Assembly (NCBI RefSeq): GCF_900103615.1
Contig: NZ_FNGW01000004.1
Location: 310,001 to 374,000, forward strand
DNA: 64,000 nt
Source of the DNA: Romboutsia lituseburensis DSM 797
Lineage (GTDB): Bacteria; Bacillota; Clostridia; Peptostreptococcales; Peptostreptococcaceae
Direction of reading: 5' to 3'
Shown here: piece by piece, positions 35,859 to 44,732 of the stretch
Position numbering within the stretch: position 1 is the first letter of the stretch
Layout of the letters: every line of letters begins with the position of its first letter
The notes under the pieces: generated by a model
Told to the model about the DNA's origin: nothing
Databases searched by the model: none
The model's input: only the letters and a program-made list of their open reading frames with translations
Translations under genes and position numbers: made by a program

Positions 35859-37385
35859 ATGAAAGCGGCGGAAAGAAATATAAATGATGTTAAGGTTATA
35901 AGCTACTATACAGGATATATAGTTATAGGAACAGCTCTTCTTATGCTAATACCTATATTAACTTCAATAATTTTAAAAGAATATGAACCATTGATTGATT
36001 TTATTATAAGTATAAATATATCACTTATAATAGGATTTGGACTAATACTAATAGGAAATACAAATAAAGATAAAATATACATGGAATGGAAGCACGGACT
36101 AATAGTTGCTTCCCTTTCATGGATACTACTTATGATACTTTGTGCAATACCATATTACTTAAGTGGTCATATGAAATCTTTTTTAGATGCGTGTTATGAT
36201 GTTATAAGTGGATTTACAACAACGGGAGTATTTTTACTTCAAGATATAGATCATTTAAGTGTAAGTTTAAATTTATGGAGACATATTTTAACTTTTGTTG
36301 GTGGTCAAGGTATGGTTGTACTTGCAATAATGTTTTTATCTTCAAAGACTCAAGGCGCTTACAAAATGTATGTTGGAGAAGGTAAGGATGTTGAATTAGC
36401 ACCAAATACAAGAAATACAACAAGATTGATATGGATAATAAGTTTATTGTATTTTGCAATAGGGACTTTTGTACTATGGATAAATGGTATGTTTATAGGT
36501 CTTAAACCTATGAGATCTCTTTATCATGCAGCATGTATATTTGTATCTGCATGGAGTACTGGAGGATTTTCACCAATGAGCCAGAATATGTTATATTACC
36601 ACAGTTTCTCTTATGAAATAGTAACGGTAATATTCCTTGTACTTGGGGCATTAAACTTTGGACTTCACTATGCTATATGGAAGGGTAATAAAAAAGAGAT
36701 TTATAAAAATATAGAAATTCAAACTTTTACAGCTACAATCTTGCTTACTTCATTCTTTATAGTAAAAGGATTAGCTAGACTTAATGTATATCCTAATGCA
36801 ACTGCTATATTTAGAAAAGGTGTATATGGACTATTATCAGCTCATACTACGACAGGATTTATGAATTTATACGCAAGACAGTTCGCTCTAGAATGGGGAG
36901 ATTTTGCTATATTAGTAATGATAATTGCAATGTTATTTGGTGGTTGTGCTTGTTCTACTGCAGGAGGATTTAAAGCTCTTAGAATAGGAATTGTAGTTAA
37001 AGGATTTATAGCAGATATTAAAAAGAGCTTAATATCAGATAGAAGAGTAAAAACTTTTAAATATCATCATTTAAAAGAACATACTTTAGATAGTGACGTA
37101 GTAAAATCTAGTGCTTTGATAATTATACTTTATATGATTTTATTCTTAGGAGGAACCATGCTTGGATGCTATTATGGATATCCAATGTTAGATTCGGCTT
37201 TTGAGTCAGCATCAGTAACAGGAAATGTTGGTTTATCAATAGGTATAACTTCAATTACAATGCCAAATCCTCTTAAAGTATATTATATTATAGCAATGTA
37301 TTTAGGTAGATTAGAGTTTATGGCAGTCTTTGCGTTAATTGGATTTACTATTGGAGGAATAAAAAAATTATGTATAAGAAAATAA
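35859..37385 (+). CDS. trkH: TrkH/KtrB-type potassium transporter
   Basis: A 508-residue membrane protein of the TrkH family with about ten to twelve membrane segments and four pore loops typical of the family, seen as SGFTTTGVF, SAWSTGGFSP, SAHTTTGFM and SVTGNVGLS. It is the potassium-conducting subunit, with TrkA-type RCK proteins encoded upstream. RBS AGAAGG. Its last 16 bases overlap the start of the next gene. Confidence 0.94.
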   Translation: MKAAERNINDVKVISYYTGYIVIGTALLMLIPILTSIILKEYEPLIDFIISINISLIIGFGLILIGNTNKDKIYMEWKHGLIVASLSWILLMILCAIPYYLSGHMKSFLDACYDVISGFTTTGVFLLQDIDHLSVSLNLWRHILTFVGGQGMVVLAIMFLSSKTQGAYKMYVGEGKDVELAPNTRNTTRLIWIISLLYFAIGTFVLWINGMFIGLKPMRSLYHAACIFVSAWSTGGFSPMSQNMLYYHSFSYEIVTVIFLVLGALNFGLHYAIWKGNKKEIYKNIEIQTFTATILLTSFFIVKGLARLNVYPNATAIFRKGVYGLLSAHTTTGFMNLYARQFALEWGDFAILVMIIAMLFGGCACSTAGGFKALRIGIVVKGFIADIKKSLISDRRVKTFKYHHLKEHTLDSDVVKSSALIIILYMILFLGGTMLGCYYGYPMLDSAFESASVTGNVGLSIGITSITMPNPLKVYYIIAMYLGRLEFMAVFALIGFTIGGIKKLCIRK

Positions 37386-37861
37386 GTAAAGCATTATTAA
37401 TAATATCTATTTGTACAATATTTATAATACCTTTAAAAATAAGTGCTAATGAATATACGATAAATGATTTAATAGAAAATGGAAAAAGCTTTGATAAAAA
37501 AGAAATAACAATAAAAGGTGAAGCAATAGGAGAGTCTCTAAAAAGAGACGATCATACTTGGATAAATATAAATGATACAACTAATGCTATGGGAGTTTAT
37601 ATGAGAACTGAAGATGCTAATAAAGTAAGTAAATTTGGTGGATATAGCAAAGTTGGAGATACAATAGATGTTAAAGGAACTTTCAATAGAGCATGTAGTG
37701 AGCATGGCGGAGATATGGATATACATGCAAAAGAAGTTAATGTAATAAAGGAAGGTAAAAAGACTATTGAGATAATAGAAAAAAACAAAATTTACACAGG
37801 TATAGTATCTACTGTAATAGTAATATTTATGGGATATATAGTTTATAAAAAGCAAAAATAG
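37370..37861 (+). CDS. Membrane-anchored OB-fold-like protein
   Basis: A 163-residue protein: N-terminal hydrophobic segment (about 7-25, possibly a signal peptide ending SANE), a central domain resembling an OB fold (KEITIKGEAIGESL, HTWININDTTNAMGVYM, GDTIDVKGTF) and a C-terminal membrane segment (about 142-158). It starts within the end of trkH, so it is probably translated with it. Function unknown; other TrkH loci in clostridia may carry similar genes, but I cannot verify that here. Confidence 0.75.
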   Translation: MYKKISKALLIISICTIFIIPLKISANEYTINDLIENGKSFDKKEITIKGEAIGESLKRDDHTWININDTTNAMGVYMRTEDANKVSKFGGYSKVGDTIDVKGTFNRACSEHGGDMDIHAKEVNVIKEGKKTIEIIEKNKIYTGIVSTVIVIFMGYIVYKKQK

Positions 37862-37866
37862 ATGAT

Positions 37867-37900
37867 AAAAATACTGGAATATTATTTCCAGTATTTTTTT
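37867..37900. terminator. Bidirectional terminator
   Basis: AAAATACTGGAA-TATTA-TTCCAGTATTTTTTT. It serves the trk operon and the converging GGDEF-EAL gene; the last codons and stop of the latter lie in the hairpin. Confidence 0.88.
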
Positions 37901-40185
37901 ATATTCTCTTTATAAAATGTTATATAATCTTCAGCTTTTAAAGGTCTAGAAAAATAAAATCCTTGAGCTGAGTTGAAGTTTAAAAGCTGAAAAACTTTAA
38001 GCTGAGTTTCATTTTCTATTCCTTCTACAACTGTTTTTATATTAAGTTCATTTGCCAAATTAGAAATATATTTAACAACATTAAACTGAACCATATTATC
38101 AATTTCTTTTACAAAATCTATAGGGATTTTTATTTCATCAAACTTAATAGTAAATAATTTACTTAAGGAGGAGTACTCTGTTCCAAAATCATCTATAGAA
38201 ATTAAAAATCCAAAATCACTTAAAGTTTTTATTCTTTCTAATATATATAAATTATTTTTAGAAGTAATACTTTCTAGTATTTCCAGGGTAATATTTTTAG
38301 GATTTATGTTGTAATTTTGTGTTATCTTAATGATTTTTTCACAAGTACTAGGGTTTTGAAGAGTTTTTAGAGAAATATTTACCGAACACTGCTGGTAAAT
38401 TCCCTCACAAGAGAGTAAGTTTTGAAACTTACAGGCTTCTTCAAATATATATACATCTAAGACATTCATGTTTCCCATGTTTTCAATTACTGGCAAAAAA
38501 TCATTAGGACTTAATTCACCTAATACATCATTATTCCATCTACATAAAGTTTCATATCCTAAAACTTTATTGGAGTCAATTGAGACTTTAGGTTGATAAA
38601 CTGCATATATTTTTTTATTGCTTAAATCATTTTTAAACTCTTTTTTTAGTAAGTTAACTCTATCAAATTCATCTTTTAATTTACTATCAAATTCAACAAC
38701 AGCTCCACTAACATTTCTTTTACTTACATACATAGCATAGTCTGCTTCTTGAACAACCCTTGAAATATGTTTAGATTCGGTATTTACACTATAACCAACA
38801 TCTAACTTTATGCAAATTTTATAATCATTGTTTAAAGCATTGATATATCTTTTTTTACTAAAATGAGAAGATAAATTATCTATATAGTTTTTGTCTACAG
38901 ATTTTATAGCAAATATAAATTCATCTCCACCATATCTACAAAATAGTGTTTCTTTATCTATGTCCTCAGAAATAGATCTAAGTAAATTAGCCACAAATAC
39001 TAATGCATTATCTCCTGATTCATGTCCATAAATATCGTTTATATCTTTAAACTTTTTTATATCAAAGAAAAATAAAGTATAATTATTTTTAAATGATCTA
39101 GATGCTGAGTTAAATCCAATTCTATTATATATTTCACATAAATAATCTAACTTAGATTGTTTTTTTATGTTTTTTAATAATTTAATATTTTCATCTAGAA
39201 CCAAAGCATCTCTAAATATAAGTAAAGTTATACTTATTATAGTTACTTTAATATATTTGTAAGGGGAAATGCTAGAATCTATAAATTTAGAAACATAAAT
39301 ATATAATAATAAAAATAGTAGAGGTATTATACCTAAAAATATATTAGTAATTTTATTATTAATTTGATTATGTTCATTATTAATAAGCTCCTCGTTAACA
39401 TATTGATCTTTTATCAGATAATATAAAAACATTAAATGTAAAATTATATGAAGAAAATTGTTTAAGCTTATATGCAGGGCGTATGCAACATTATCATCTA
39501 ATATATTTAACACATAGCTACTATAATATATAAAATTTGATACAAAAAAAGAAGCTAAAAGGAAAGTACTGGCTTTTCTAAATTTCTTTTTATATATTGA
39601 AAACATAAATAATAACATAACAAAAAATCCATAAAATATCATTGATATTTTTTCTAAAACTGAAAAAGTAAACTTAACGTTTTCAAATTGTAAAAATAGA
39701 GATTTTAAAAATGTAATTAAGAATATGTTGTCTAAGCTATCGAAAAATAAGATAGCAATCGGAATGAATGCAATTAAAGAATCTCTAAATACAATATAAA
39801 ATATCTTATATCTAGATATATATTTAATTAATTTAGCTAAATAATAAAAAGTAGTCAAAAAAAACAATATTATAAGTAAAGAGTTGACATAAATTGGAAT
39901 CGTTTGCCTCATACGCATATAACCAAGTACCCATACTAAATCTATAGTAGACAATAAGTAAATGCTAGACAAAACACCAATTAAAGTTTTATGAATAGTA
40001 TCATTGTTTTTAATTTTTTTTGAAGTATATATAATAGATATCAAAATCTGTAAATTCCATATTATATTAGTTAAAATATAGATGCTATTGTTATATGAAA
40101 AATAAGTACCACTAAAATCTAATTTATTAGAAATTATAAAAACAAAACATGTAATTAATACTTGAATCAAAAAAAACAAACGCAT
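37882..40185 (-). CDS. Membrane GGDEF-EAL protein (c-di-GMP turnover)
   Basis: A 767-residue protein: about eight N-terminal membrane segments (1-325), a GGDEF diguanylate cyclase domain (motif CRYGGDEF near 418-422) and an EAL phosphodiesterase domain. The EAL motif reads ETL (GYETLCRW), with the catalytic Glu kept; other residues look present (VNISLKTL, LEILES, IDDFGTEYSS, KIPIDF, VVEGIE, QGFYFSRP). The RxxD inhibitory site before GGDEF is absent. Both activities may therefore be possible; net direction is unknown. Its membrane part resembles no sensor I can name. Confidence 0.93.
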   Translation of the reverse strand: MRLFFLIQVLITCFVFIISNKLDFSGTYFSYNNSIYILTNIIWNLQILISIIYTSKKIKNNDTIHKTLIGVLSSIYLLSTIDLVWVLGYMRMRQTIPIYVNSLLIILFFLTTFYYLAKLIKYISRYKIFYIVFRDSLIAFIPIAILFFDSLDNIFLITFLKSLFLQFENVKFTFSVLEKISMIFYGFFVMLLFMFSIYKKKFRKASTFLLASFFVSNFIYYSSYVLNILDDNVAYALHISLNNFLHIILHLMFLYYLIKDQYVNEELINNEHNQINNKITNIFLGIIPLLFLLLYIYVSKFIDSSISPYKYIKVTIISITLLIFRDALVLDENIKLLKNIKKQSKLDYLCEIYNRIGFNSASRSFKNNYTLFFFDIKKFKDINDIYGHESGDNALVFVANLLRSISEDIDKETLFCRYGGDEFIFAIKSVDKNYIDNLSSHFSKKRYINALNNDYKICIKLDVGYSVNTESKHISRVVQEADYAMYVSKRNVSGAVVEFDSKLKDEFDRVNLLKKEFKNDLSNKKIYAVYQPKVSIDSNKVLGYETLCRWNNDVLGELSPNDFLPVIENMGNMNVLDVYIFEEACKFQNLLSCEGIYQQCSVNISLKTLQNPSTCEKIIKITQNYNINPKNITLEILESITSKNNLYILERIKTLSDFGFLISIDDFGTEYSSLSKLFTIKFDEIKIPIDFVKEIDNMVQFNVVKYISNLANELNIKTVVEGIENETQLKVFQLLNFNSAQGFYFSRPLKAEDYITFYKENIKKYWK

Positions 40186-40326
40186 ATGTTCACATCCTTA
40201 AAATATACTCATAAGTACATATTATACCCCTTTTACAACTAAATTAAAATCGAATCGACATAAATGTAATAATTAATTAACAAACTATTATATATTAATT
40301 ATTAAAAAAACAAGTATAAATTATTC

Positions 40327-40355
40327 TTTACACAAAAACTAATATGTGTTATATT
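40327..40355 (+). promoter_or_regulatory. SigA-type promoter of gene 40413
   Basis: TTTACA, 17 bases, TATATT, 57 bases before the start codon. Confidence 0.6.
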
Positions 40356-40412
40356 GTGGACAATTGGATAACATAGCTAATAAATTAAAATTTTTATCAG
40401 AGGAGATGGAAA

Positions 40413-40709
40413 ATGGAAATATTAATTACACAACCAGCAAAAGCTGAATTAGATAAATTACTAAAAAACAGCGAGCATAAATATATAAGAATAGTAACAA
40501 AAAGAGAATCTATATTTGAAAAAGGTAGACTAGATTTTACATTTGACAAAAAAGAAGACGATGACTTACTTTTTAAAGCAGAGGGATATGAGATAGTAAT
40601 AAACGTAAAATTAGCTGCTCAATTACAAAACTTAACTATATCTTATGGTGGACTACTTAGCAGAGATAAATTTACAGTAGAAACTGATTTTGGACTATTC
40701 AAATATTAA
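40413..40709 (+). CDS. HesB/IscA-like domain protein without cysteines
   Basis: A 98-residue protein that resembles HesB/IscA-type domains (start EILITQPAKAELDKLL; beta-rich middle) but has no cysteine, so it cannot bind an Fe-S cluster in the usual way. Related cysteine-less HesB-like proteins exist in clostridia. RBS GAGGAGATGG. Monocistronic with its own promoter; a dispersed repeat follows. Function unknown, and the family link is moderate. Confidence 0.65.
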   Translation: MEILITQPAKAELDKLLKNSEHKYIRIVTKRESIFEKGRLDFTFDKKEDDDLLFKAEGYEIVINVKLAAQLQNLTISYGGLLSRDKFTVETDFGLFKY

Positions 40710-40729
40710 AAATATTTATAAATAGATGA

Positions 40730-40778
40730 AAAATTCGCTACACTTCATGTTGCAAACGACTTCGTTCGTTGCTTAAAA
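40730..40778 (-). repeat. Dispersed GC-rich repeat, copy D (inverted)
   Basis: On the minus strand: AAGCAACGAACGAAGTCGTT, then TGCAACATGAAGTGTAGCGA and T5. It lies just after the HesB-like gene. Confidence 0.75.
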
Positions 40779-40832
40779 TAAAAAATTTAATTAATTATGA
40801 ATTTAAAATAAAGAATTGGTTAATATATTATT

Positions 40833-41155
40833 ACAAAGGTGATTTAGATTACCTTGTATCTAAACACACTAGATAAAAGCTAGGCAATAACCTAAACCTT
40901 TTACTAGTATCTATTGGGTGATTAGATAGATGAGATGTCTTAGGATGTCATATTAAATAACCTAACTGAGATTAAAATTACCTCTTTTTAATCTCATGAC
41001 TGTTAGTAAATGAAGTCAATAGCCAATAGGTGACTAAATGCTAAGTAGTAGATGTTATTTAATAAAAGTCGAAAAAGAGGAAAAAGCATAAGCTTTGGTA
41101 AAAGGCATTAGATTTGATGGCTATAACTATTAAATCTATTGTCTTTTATTTTTTT
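40833..41155 (+). ncRNA. Candidate structured non-coding RNA of unknown class
   Basis: A gene-free stretch of about 320 bases with many stems: ACAAAGGT/ACCTTGT (40833-40857); TAGAT-AAAAG-TAGG pairing with CCTA-CTTTT-ATCTA (40870-40912); TGAGATTAAAA/TTTTTAATCTCA (40967-40996); AGTCA/TGACT (41014-41035). It ends in a terminator (41099-41155). No frame of any length is open. It does not show the conserved cores of tmRNA, RNase P RNA, SRP RNA, T-box or the riboswitches I know. A stand-alone RNA is the simplest reading; its 5' end is uncertain. Confidence 0.5.
41099..41155 (+). terminator. Terminator of the candidate RNA
   Basis: TAAAAG...TTAGATTT pairs (with mismatches) with AAATCTA...CTTTTA, followed by TTTTTTT. 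It lies ahead of the promoter of the TPP leader. Confidence 0.75.
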
Positions 41156-41176
41156 GCTGTAAATTGGAAAAATTAG

Positions 41177-41204
41177 TTGACACATAAAAATAAAGTACTA
41201 TACT
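41177..41204 (+). promoter_or_regulatory. SigA-type promoter of the thiamine operon
   Basis: TTGACA, 16 bases, TATACT, about 27 bases before the TPP aptamer. Confidence 0.8.
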
Positions 41205-41230
41205 TAAAGTGTAAATACAATTTAAAAATT

Positions 41231-41305
41231 GCTAGGGGAGCCACTAGGCTGAGAGGACTACCGACCCTTATACCTGATCTGGATAATGCCAGCGTAGGGA
41301 AGCTT
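41231..41305 (+). promoter_or_regulatory. TPP riboswitch (THI element)
   Basis: GCTAGGGGAGCC, GGCTGAGAGG, ACCCTTATACCTGATCTGGAT and CCAGCGTAGGGA are the conserved elements of the thiamine pyrophosphate aptamer. It precedes thiM-tenA-thiT, and a terminator follows at 41381-41412, so thiamine pyrophosphate probably stops transcription early. Confidence 0.96.
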
Positions 41306-41380
41306 TATAAGACTTAACACAACAAATATTATTTTAGATAGTTACAAATCTAAACATTAATTTTGATATTTATTGTATAT

Positions 41381-41412
41381 AAAGCTATACCTAATCAGGT
41401 ATAGCTTTTTTT
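41381..41412 (+). terminator. TPP-riboswitch-controlled terminator
   Basis: AAAGCTATACCT-AATC-AGGTATAGCTTT then T-run. It is placed between the aptamer and thiM as the expression platform. Confidence 0.88.
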
Positions 41413-41507
41413 ACGCTTAAAAGCATTATAATACATCAAAAACTGTGGGTAAGCTATGAAGTATAGTAATATCAACATCTTTGTGAAAGTAAAAAAATGA
41501 TATTTTT

Positions 41508-41552
41508 GAGCAACGGACGAAGTCGTTGGCGACATGAGCAAAGCGAATTTTA
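41508..41552 (+). repeat. Dispersed GC-rich repeat, copy E (short form)
   Basis: GAGCAACGGACGAAGTCGTT, then GGCGACATGAGCAAAGCGAATTTT. It lies within the transcribed leader, between the riboswitch terminator and the thiM RBS. Confidence 0.8.
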
Positions 41553-41583
41553 ATACTAAAACTTAAATTAGGGGGACTTTAAT

Positions 41584-42378
41584 ATGTTTAATTTAATTGA
41601 AAAGGTGAAAGACGTAAATCCATTAGTTTTGCATTATACAAATAATGTAACTATAAATGATTGTGCTAATATAACGTTAGCATTAGGGGCAAGCCCTTTG
41701 ATGAGTTTTTCATATGAGGAAGTAGAGGATATAGTAAAGATAGCAAATTCAGTAGTTATAAATATAGGAACTATGAATTCAGAGTTATTAAACTTATATC
41801 TAATAGCAGGTAAAGTTGCTAATAAGTACAAAAAGCCTGTCATATTAGACCCAGTAGGTGTGTTTGCAACTGAAGCTAGAACAAATCTTACTAATAAGCT
41901 TTTAAATGAAGTTAAGTTTGATGTAGTAAAAGGAAATATAGCAGAAATCAAATTTATAGGGGGATTTGATGTAAAGGGAAAAGGTGTAGATTCATTTGAT
42001 GATGAAACAGATTGTACAGAGATTATAAAAAAGGTAGCTAAGAAATTAGAATGTGTAGTAGCCGCCACAGGAAAGACAGATATTATAACAGATGGAGATA
42101 GCGTTTATAAAATAAATAATGGAACTAAAAAGCTTAAAGGCATAACTGGAACTGGTTGTATGAGTGCAAGTTTAATTGCAAGTTTTTTAGGCTGTGATAA
42201 AAATACATTAGAATGTGCTACTATGGGTATTTTGACAATGTCTTTATGTGGTGAACTAGCTGATAGTCAAAATCCAGCTATAGGAAGCTTTAAAGTGAAT
42301 TTAATGGATGAAGTATATAGTTTAAATGTTGATAAATTAAATACATATGCAAAGATAGAAGAGCTAGTTCTAGCTTAA
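41584..42378 (+). CDS. thiM: Hydroxyethylthiazole kinase ThiM
   Basis: A 264-residue kinase that phosphorylates 5-(2-hydroxyethyl)-4-methylthiazole for thiamine salvage. Family segments are VLHYTNNVTINDCANITLA, ASPLMSFSYEE, KPVILDPVGVFAT and GITGTGCMSASL. RBS GGGGGAC. First gene of the TPP-controlled operon with tenA and thiT, so the operon serves salvage and uptake; de novo genes are not seen here. Confidence 0.95.
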   Translation: MFNLIEKVKDVNPLVLHYTNNVTINDCANITLALGASPLMSFSYEEVEDIVKIANSVVINIGTMNSELLNLYLIAGKVANKYKKPVILDPVGVFATEARTNLTNKLLNEVKFDVVKGNIAEIKFIGGFDVKGKGVDSFDDETDCTEIIKKVAKKLECVVAATGKTDIITDGDSVYKINNGTKKLKGITGTGCMSASLIASFLGCDKNTLECATMGILTMSLCGELADSQNPAIGSFKVNLMDEVYSLNVDKLNTYAKIEELVLA

Positions 42379-42408
42379 ATATTAAATATATAAAAGGGAG
42401 AGATAGAG

Positions 42409-43083
42409 ATGTTATTTACTGAGCGTTTATTTGAGGGAAGCAAAGATATTTGGGAAAGTTATTTAGAGCATCCTTTTTTAAAGGAAATAGGAGAAGGAAC
42501 TTTAGATAAAGAGAAATTTAGAAAATACCTTATACAAGATTATTTATACTTAAAAGAATATACAAAAGTGTACTGCATGGGGGTTGTGAAAAGCAACACT
42601 ATAAGAGAGATGAATATGTTTTATGAAGGTGCTGATGGGATATTAAATGATGAAACAGCCAACCATATTTCATATCTAAAAGGTTTTGGAGAAAATATGG
42701 ATGAAATAGAAAAATATGAGTATCACAAAAACAATGAAAGTTATACAAGCTATATGAAAAATGTATCATTAGCAGGTGGGGCTAAGGAAATAATATCTGT
42801 GATACTTCCTTGCACATGGAGTTATAACTATATAGGTCTTAAATTAAAAGAAAACTATAAAGAATTTATGGAAGATAGTTTTTATAAAAGTTGGATAGAA
42901 GCTTATAGTAGTGAAGGATATACTAAGTTTACAAATGAGTGGATAGATTTTACTAATGAAATATGTAAAGACCTAAGCGAGGAAGAAGAAAGAAACCTTA
43001 TAAGTATATTTAGAAAAGCTAGTATATATGAAATGGACTTTTGGCATATGGCATATGAGGGGAGTGAACTAGCTTATGTTTAA
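42409..43083 (+). CDS. tenA: TenA-family thiaminase II (aminopyrimidine hydrolase)
   Basis: A 224-residue helical protein of the TenA family, which recovers the aminopyrimidine part of degraded thiamine. Features include FLKEIGEGTLDKEKFRKYLI, QDYLYLKEYTKVYC (with the catalytic-type Cys), PCTWSYNYIG and the C-terminal DFWHMAYE, which holds a conserved Glu. RBS GGGAGAGAT. It overlaps thiT by 8 bases, implying translational coupling. Confidence 0.94.
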   Translation: MLFTERLFEGSKDIWESYLEHPFLKEIGEGTLDKEKFRKYLIQDYLYLKEYTKVYCMGVVKSNTIREMNMFYEGADGILNDETANHISYLKGFGENMDEIEKYEYHKNNESYTSYMKNVSLAGGAKEIISVILPCTWSYNYIGLKLKENYKEFMEDSFYKSWIEAYSSEGYTKFTNEWIDFTNEICKDLSEEEERNLISIFRKASIYEMDFWHMAYEGSELAYV

Positions 43084-43672
43084 TAGTATATTGCTTGTAG
43101 TGTGCATAATACCATTAGCTTTATATGTTTTAAAAATGAGAAAGTATAAATTTAAAACAAAAGAAATGGTTGTAATAGCAATGTTTAGTGCAATGAGTTA
43201 TATACTATCATTAATTCCATTTGTAAGATACCCTCAAGGTGGAGGAATTAACATGTTCTCAATGCTACCATTGTTATTGGTATCAGTTTTATATTCAAGA
43301 GAGGCAGGACTTACAGCAGGTCTTATCACAGGAACTATAAGCTTATTAATGGGTGGATATATAATGCATCCTGCTCAAGTTATATTAGATTATACTATTC
43401 CTGATATGGCACTAGGGCTTAGCGATATGTTTGGAAAAGATGATAAGAAAAGAATTATATTTGGTAGTTTGGCTGCAATATTATTAAATACAACATCTCA
43501 CTTTTTGTCTGGAGTATTTTTCTTTGGACAATTTGCACCAGAAGGAATGAATCCTGTACTTTATTCATTCTTATACAACTTCTCAGGTCATGGAGTAGAA
43601 GGAGTACTTTGTGTAGGTATAATGGCAGTACTTCCATTAGCTAATTTAAGAAAAGTTGCAAGTTTACAATAG
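43076..43672 (+). CDS. thiT: Thiamine ECF-transporter substrate subunit ThiT
   Basis: A 198-residue membrane protein with about six membrane segments. VRYPQGGGINMFSMLPLLL and GGYIMHPAQVILDYTIP resemble the ThiT (YuaJ) thiamine-binding subunit of energy-coupling-factor transporters. The shared ATPase module is not in the window, as is usual. Last gene of the TPP operon, starting within the end of tenA. The family assignment is good; an alternative is another thiazole/pyrimidine S component. Confidence 0.85.
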   Translation: MFNSILLVVCIIPLALYVLKMRKYKFKTKEMVVIAMFSAMSYILSLIPFVRYPQGGGINMFSMLPLLLVSVLYSREAGLTAGLITGTISLLMGGYIMHPAQVILDYTIPDMALGLSDMFGKDDKKRIIFGSLAAILLNTTSHFLSGVFFFGQFAPEGMNPVLYSFLYNFSGHGVEGVLCVGIMAVLPLANLRKVASLQ

Positions 43673-43794
43673 ATACGCACATGACATAAATTAGCGAATT
43701 GTAAATAAATTGTAAGAATATTGTTATTTTATTGTAAATACTTATTTTGCAAAATTTGGTATCATTAGTTTAAGCTTAATAAAAGTAGCGAATT

Positions 43795-43868
43795 TTAAGC
43801 AACGGACTAAGTCGTTGGCGACATGAGGTGTAGCGCCCACGCGGGTGGCTTAAGCGAAGCGAATTTTA
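43795..43868 (+). repeat. Dispersed GC-rich repeat, copy F (long form)
   Basis: AAGCAACGGACTAAGTCGTT, GGCGACATGAGGTGTAGCGC, then CCACGCGGGTGGCTTAAGCG and AAGCGAATTTT. It ends 4 bases before the RBS of the lipoprotein gene, and AGCGAATTTT also occurs just before its left end (43787-43796). Confidence 0.85.
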
Positions 43869-43888
43869 ATAAAAAGGAGAATAAACTG

Positions 43889-44566
43889 ATGAAACTAAAA
43901 GTGAGTTTACTGGCATTAATGATGAGTTTAACTTTAGTAGGATGTGCAAATCAATCAACTACTACTGAAACTAAAAAAGATAATAATCAAGTACAAGAAA
44001 ATATAGATTCGCCAAAAGATAACGCAACAGATGATAATAACAAAACTGATGATACACAAAAAGAGGACGAAAATAAAGACAAAGAACAAACAGAAAATAC
44101 TCAAGATAAAAAAGAAGAACCTAAAAAGAACTTAAATGGTCAAGAAGATAAAAAAGAAGAAAAATCAGAAACAACAGATTTTAAAATATACACAGCAAAA
44201 GAAGAAGACACTGATAAAATAGTTGAATTTGAAACTATAAAAATAAAAAACAGTGCTTCAAAAGAAGAAAAAATAAATCAGTTAATATCAGCTTTAAAAG
44301 ATGACTACTTTAAAGATGATGTACAAATGGTTTTACAATCAATAGACAATAATGGTATAGCTACTGTAAACTTAGTAGACCAACAAAAGTGGGCTAAACA
44401 CTTTGCAGGGTCAACTGGTGGAGCTATATCTCAAGCAGCTATAATAGAGACTTTATTACAAAGAGATTACCAAGGGGATTGGATAAAAGGTGTTAAAGTT
44501 TTAGTTGATGGTAGTGATGAAGAGGTATTTGATCATGCACCATTTATAGATGTTTTTTATAGATAA
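43889..44566 (+). CDS. GerMN-domain-like lipoprotein
   Basis: A 225-residue lipoprotein: signal peptide with lipobox LVGC (about residues 16-19), a very charged, low-complexity linker (Lys/Glu/Asp/Asn/Gln-rich, about 25-110), then a folded domain (IYTAKEEDTDKIVEFETIKI ... SQAAIIETLLQRDY) resembling the GerMN/sporulation-germination domain. A longer frame starting at 43823 lies in the dispersed repeat and is rejected; AAAAGGAGA precedes the ATG at 43889. Possible role in spore germination or the cell envelope, by family only. Confidence 0.82.
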   Translation: MKLKVSLLALMMSLTLVGCANQSTTTETKKDNNQVQENIDSPKDNATDDNNKTDDTQKEDENKDKEQTENTQDKKEEPKKNLNGQEDKKEEKSETTDFKIYTAKEEDTDKIVEFETIKIKNSASKEEKINQLISALKDDYFKDDVQMVLQSIDNNGIATVNLVDQQKWAKHFAGSTGGAISQAAIIETLLQRDYQGDWIKGVKVLVDGSDEEVFDHAPFIDVFYR

Positions 44567-44571
44567 TTATT

Positions 44572-44609
44572 AAAGAGCTATCTCTATATAGAGATAGCTC
44601 TTTTTTTTA
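44572..44609 (+). terminator. Terminator of the lipoprotein gene
   Basis: AAAGAGCTATCTCTATATAG pairs with itself over AGAGATAGCTCTTT; T8 follows. Confidence 0.92.
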
Positions 44610-44732
44610 GAAATAGATAAAAAATTCATTAGTAATTAAAAATTACACTTGAACTTTAATAAAGTTAAAGCTACAATTAATATTGTTAAAGATTTAATGG
44701 AAAAAAATGTAAATAAAATTAAGGGGAAGACT

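Noticed and set aside
41470-41530. Fourth ECF promoter from TGAAAG near 41483
   Set aside because: No CGNA -10 at 17 bases; the segment runs into dispersed repeat E.
43823-43888. N-terminal extension of the lipoprotein gene
   Set aside because: It lies inside dispersed repeat F; the signal peptide and RBS place the start at 43889.
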